DNA of 47,542 nt, taken from assembly GCF_002752635.1 (NCBI RefSeq), contig NZ_AYTW01000059.1, positions 1 to 47,542 of the forward strand. Direction: 5' to 3'. The notes beneath the pieces are model-generated. The model saw only the letters and a list, made by a program, of their open reading frames with translations. It did no database searches and was not told the origin of the DNA. A program made the position numbers and the translations under genes. The stretch is from Mesotoga sp. Brook.08.105.5.1. Its GTDB lineage: Bacteria; Thermotogota; Thermotogae; Petrotogales; Kosmotogaceae. Every line of letters begins with the position of its first letter. The first letter of the stretch is position 1. Positions 44,567-47,542 of the stretch are shown here, piece by piece.

Positions 44567-45526
44567 ATGACTAGATACGATGAGCGTGACACGATGTTTG
44601 CCAGGATGAACTACGAAGCAGGATCTCCCGAGTACCGTGACTACTACTCTAGACATCCCGAGCTGAAAGAGGTTGATGACGAACTGCGTAGCAAACTGGA
44701 TCTGTGCGACGTAAGCTCCCTCTATTATGATCTGATTGAAGCTTCAGAAATCCGTTCGAATTTCTCCCTTGTAGAAGATCTTCGGCCTCTATGCGAAGGT
44801 ATGCCATCAAATAACAAATTTCGATCCGACTCGTCAAGCTTCACCGATCTAGTCAAAAGGGTCGCCCGCGATTTTGGTGCAGATCTAGTAGGTGTGGCAG
44901 AAATGAAACCGGAGTTTTATTACAGCCACAGAGGCAGGCATCGAGAACACTACGGAAAGAAAATAAGCGATCTACTTCCTTTTGGAATAGCATTCGCGGT
45001 TGAAATAAAGAAGGATATGATTGACAGCGCACCGGCGATGACCGCAATGGTCGAGAGCTCCAGAACGTATCTGAAGGCAGCCACGATCGGACTAAGCATC
45101 TCCTATTTCATTCGAAGTCTTGGATACTCGGCCAGAAATCATATGGACGGAAATTATCTCGCAATTCTCCCTCTGGTGGCGGAAGCTTCAGGACTTGGCG
45201 TTTTCGGAAGACACGGCCTTCTCATCTCTGACAGGTTCGGCCCAAGAATAAAACTCGGACTGGTAACTACGGATATGCCTTTGAAGTGCGACCAATCAAT
45301 CAATGTTGACCTAGAGAGCTTCTGCGGCAGCTGCGGTATTTGCTCGACAAAGTGCCCGGCTTCTGCAATACCCGTCAATGGAAAGGAGATCGTCAACGGA
45401 ACCAGGAAATGGAGAATTAGTCACGAGCTCTGTTACTCTTATTGGAGGACGAATGGAACCGATTGCGGTATTTGCATTAGGGTCTGCCCCTTCTCGAAAG
45501 GGATCGGCTTTTCACAGTCCATGTAA
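44567..45526 (+). CDS. Soluble reductive-dehalogenase-like 2x[4Fe-4S] protein
   Basis: ATG 44567 follows GGTGGTGA, giving 319 residues. An upstream in-frame TTG at 44534 has no ribosome binding site and overlaps the -10 box. C-terminal cluster motifs are FCGSCGICSTKCPASAI and CYSYWRTNGTDCGICIRVCPFSKG, the latter very close to the reductive-dehalogenase signature. The middle (MDGNYLAILPLVAEASGLGVFGRHGLLISDRFGPRIKLGLVTTDMPL) matches the cobalamin-binding fold shared with epoxyqueuosine reductase (QueG). There is no Tat signal, so it is cytoplasmic, unlike respiratory dehalogenases. Possible roles are cobalamin-dependent catabolic dehalogenation or an unrelated reduction. Confidence 0.8.
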   Translation: MTRYDERDTMFARMNYEAGSPEYRDYYSRHPELKEVDDELRSKLDLCDVSSLYYDLIEASEIRSNFSLVEDLRPLCEGMPSNNKFRSDSSSFTDLVKRVARDFGADLVGVAEMKPEFYYSHRGRHREHYGKKISDLLPFGIAFAVEIKKDMIDSAPAMTAMVESSRTYLKAATIGLSISYFIRSLGYSARNHMDGNYLAILPLVAEASGLGVFGRHGLLISDRFGPRIKLGLVTTDMPLKCDQSINVDLESFCGSCGICSTKCPASAIPVNGKEIVNGTRKWRISHELCYSYWRTNGTDCGICIRVCPFSKGIGFSQSM

Positions 45527-45673
45527 TCAAAAGGCAAAACGCTCCGATTCTGAGAACCTCGGCTGCTTTCTCTAAACTGCTTAGGCGGTAGAAAGGTTTC
45601 CGTTTTCATCGAATTTGGGTTTTTGAAGGATCGTATGTAAGAATAACTACATGAGACTATAGGAGGGATTACC

Positions 45674-46513
45674 ATGAATGAAGTACTCAGTACAATTATC
45701 GAGTGGGCCATCAGAATAGGGATTAGCGTTGTAATCCTGCTGCTGGCAAAATGGCTGGCAGGTCTCTTCTACAAAACATTCATAAAATTCGCGGAGAAGA
45801 CAACCGTTGTCTCCACTCAGTATCGTAAGACCATGAGAACGCTTTTCAATCTGGCGTTCTATGCGCTGGCAGCCTTCATAATCATCTCGGTTCTCTTCAA
45901 GAATCTGGCTCCTATGCTTGCCGGACTCGGAGTATCAGGTATTATTGTGGGTCTCGCAGTCAAAGAGCCTCTAGACAATTTCATCTGTGGAATTCTTATA
46001 ATGATCAACAAGTTGGTTTACGAAGGGGAAGCCGTGGACATTGGCGGAACCTCAGGCGGGATTCAGGAAATAAAACTGAATCACGTACTCATCAAAACCT
46101 GGGACGGCAAGCTCGTAACTATACCGAGCAGAAACGTCTGGACCGCAACGATAATTCACTTCTGGCCCGAAAATATAAGAAGAAACGATCTCACGGTAGG
46201 CGTTTCGTATTCGAGCGATCTGAACAAAGTGATGAAGATACTCGAGGATTCTGTCAACTCTTATGAAAAGCTATATGTAGACGACAATCACAAACCCATG
46301 ATCCAGTTCACCGGGTATGGCGCGTCTTCGATCGACTTCGTCGTGAGGTTCTGGGTGGAGAGGCCTAACTTCGTCACCTCAAGCACAGAACTCGCGAAGA
46401 TCATAAAATCGAAATTCGATGAAAACGGAATAGAGATACCGTTCAGCCAGCTGGACCTGCATATTGTCGACAGCCCCAAAGAAGGCATAAGATTGGCCGG
46501 GAAGGAAAGCTGA
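45674..46513 (+). CDS. Small MscS-family mechanosensitive channel
   Basis: ATG 45674 follows AGGAGGG. The 279 residues are close to E. coli MscS in length: three membrane spans (about 10-30, 57-75, 78-95), pore helix APMLAGLGVSGIIVGLAVKEPLDNFICGILIMINKLVYEGEAVDI, beta domain GTSGGIQEIKLNHVLIKTWDGKLVTIPSRNVWTATI, and a C-terminal alpha/beta domain. It is the second MscS-type gene in the window and not closely similar to the one at 37049. It should act as a tension-gated safety valve. Confidence 0.9.
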   Translation: MNEVLSTIIEWAIRIGISVVILLLAKWLAGLFYKTFIKFAEKTTVVSTQYRKTMRTLFNLAFYALAAFIIISVLFKNLAPMLAGLGVSGIIVGLAVKEPLDNFICGILIMINKLVYEGEAVDIGGTSGGIQEIKLNHVLIKTWDGKLVTIPSRNVWTATIIHFWPENIRRNDLTVGVSYSSDLNKVMKILEDSVNSYEKLYVDDNHKPMIQFTGYGASSIDFVVRFWVERPNFVTSSTELAKIIKSKFDENGIEIPFSQLDLHIVDSPKEGIRLAGKES

Positions 46514-47542
46514 CCGAAGGGATCAGAGGGCAGAAACGTGGTCGGGGGTAGCAGGTTGGGGTAGGAAAGAGCGGAGTAAGACGCAAGGCGCCGGAATGCA
46601 TCGGCGGACGCAAGGCTGCCTTCGGCAGGAAGCGATCTGAAAGTTAGTCACCTTCGGTGGCCAGTTCCGCTTCGCGGGCTAGGAACCGCTGAACGCTGAC
46701 GAAGACAACGTTGTCCGTCAACGGTCCAGAGAGAGGCCGCTGAACGCTTAAAAGCGGAGAACCCGCTGAACGCTGTTTAGAGACGTCTTCGTTGAAATCA
46801 AACCCGAGAACCTTTTTCTTAGCATTTGCTCTTATAACTTGCAACATTGCACTTGCAACTGTTCGCGTTTTTCGCGTGGATCGAGATTCTGACCAGGACC
46901 TTCGTCAGAATGACGAAAAGCAAGAAAAGACTGTCATCCCCGTAGAACCTTCCCTTAAATCCACTTACCTGGTCATCCCGTGATGCACCTGCACGGGATC
47001 TGCTTTTTCTCCCTGTTCTTCGTAGTCTCGAATAGGGTTTCTCTCGAAGCGAAGCTTCATCTCAAACTCAAAGCGTCTTCTCGCTCAAAGATCCGCTGTA
47101 CGCTTAAGAGCAAGGACCCGCTGATCGCTCTAAAACATGGTTCGCCGTTGACCGTTCAAGATCATGAACCCGTTCACTGATAAGACCGTCGAGAAAGAGC
47201 ACTGTCGAGACGTTCGCTGCGCTCACGAGAAGGCGGGTGAAAAGTCAGTCACTGAAATTAGACGCAAGGCGCCGAAAGAACATCGGCGGACGCAAGGCTG
47301 GCTTCGCCAGGTCGCAATGCCCGGAGAAGCATCCGGGGACGCAAGGCTGCCTTCGGCAGGAGGCGATTTTGAAGCCTGTCTGTTCGCACAGACCAGTTTC
47401 TGCCTTGCGAGACCAATAAGAAGCATCGGAAAGAGCATTATCGAGAGTTCGCTGCGCTCACGAGAAGACGAGAACTCTCTCCTGTTTCTCGTCCTCTCGA
47501 TGCTCTTCTTTGAAACAAGTAGGGTCAAGAGATGGCGCGGTG
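46514..47542. repeat. Gene-free region filled with hairpin-and-linker repeats related to the CRISPR-embedded modules
   Basis: About 1 kb without a credible gene. Short hairpins (GCTGCCTTCGGCAGG, GCTGGCTTCGCCAGG, GCCCGGAGAAGCATCCGGGG, GCGCCG...CGGCG) are joined by linkers of the form ACGCAAG or CGCAAT. They occur at about 46590-46637 and 47262-47372. A second family (CCGTTGACCGTTCAAGA, AACCCGTTCACTGATAAGA, at 47150-47190) matches the left half of the CRISPR modules. A third (CCGCTGAACGCT) is repeated three times at 46685-46775. TTCGCTGCGCTCACGAGAAG occurs at 47213 and 47452. Confidence 0.75.

Overview
This window most likely comes from a mesophilic member of the Thermotogota (Mesotoga-like). 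That is an inference from moderate GC, strong AGGAGG-type ribosome binding sites, the mix of anaerobe-type genes (reductive-dehalogenase-like Fe-S protein, NifX-like protein, a YehZYXW-type osmolyte ABC system, M14 and M48 peptidases) and a CRISPR repeat whose reverse complement ends in ATGGAAAC. No rRNA or other direct taxonomic marker is present.

Layout. (1) 1-1.25 kb: decayed DNA, with a transposase C-terminal remnant and a 5'-truncated gene. (2) 1.4-14.1 kb: a run of five plus-strand genes for modular proteins. Two are lipoproteins (cadherin-like/InlB-like repeats; cohesin-like, dockerin-like, beta-helix and seven-bladed propeller domains). Two are paralogous PEGA/FN3-like secreted proteins ending in a DUF881-like domain or an FGE-sulfatase (C-type-lectin-fold) domain. 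The fifth is an apparently cytoplasmic FGE-domain protein. The 3' ends of the two FGE genes look like variable repeats of a diversity-generating retroelement (DGR), although no reverse transcriptase or template repeat lies in the window. (3) 14.2-15.2 kb: a minimal tyrosine recombinase and a small WGR-like protein. (4) 15.4-20.9 kb: a CRISPR array of 62 intact repeats plus degenerate ones, read from the minus strand with its leader at the right. Its old end carries four copies of a 266-nt hairpin-rich module, each placed as if inserted into a CRISPR repeat. No cas genes are present. (5) 21.7-29.6 kb: a defence-flavoured block with an AbiEi-like antitoxin and its operator, a broken AbiEii toxin, a 1610-residue DUF4011-type helicase/nuclease and a DnaB-like ATPase.

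(6) 29.9-46.5 kb: ordinary chromosomal genes. These are an alpha/beta hydrolase, an M14 carboxypeptidase, tRNA-Pro(GGG), a small secreted protein, a NifX-like plus PadR pair, a D-cysteine desulfhydrase-like PLP enzyme, a zinc-ribbon plus M48 protease pair, two MscS channels, the four-gene osmolyte ABC operon, a mercuric-reductase/lipoamide-dehydrogenase-like flavoprotein and a soluble reductive-dehalogenase-like protein. (7) 46.5-47.5 kb: about 1 kb without genes, filled with the same hairpin-and-linker repeat family that makes up the CRISPR-embedded modules.

The most unusual signals are the DGR-like 3' ends of the FGE genes, the CRISPR-embedded module, and overlapping spacers that let a TC-type PAM be read from the array alone.
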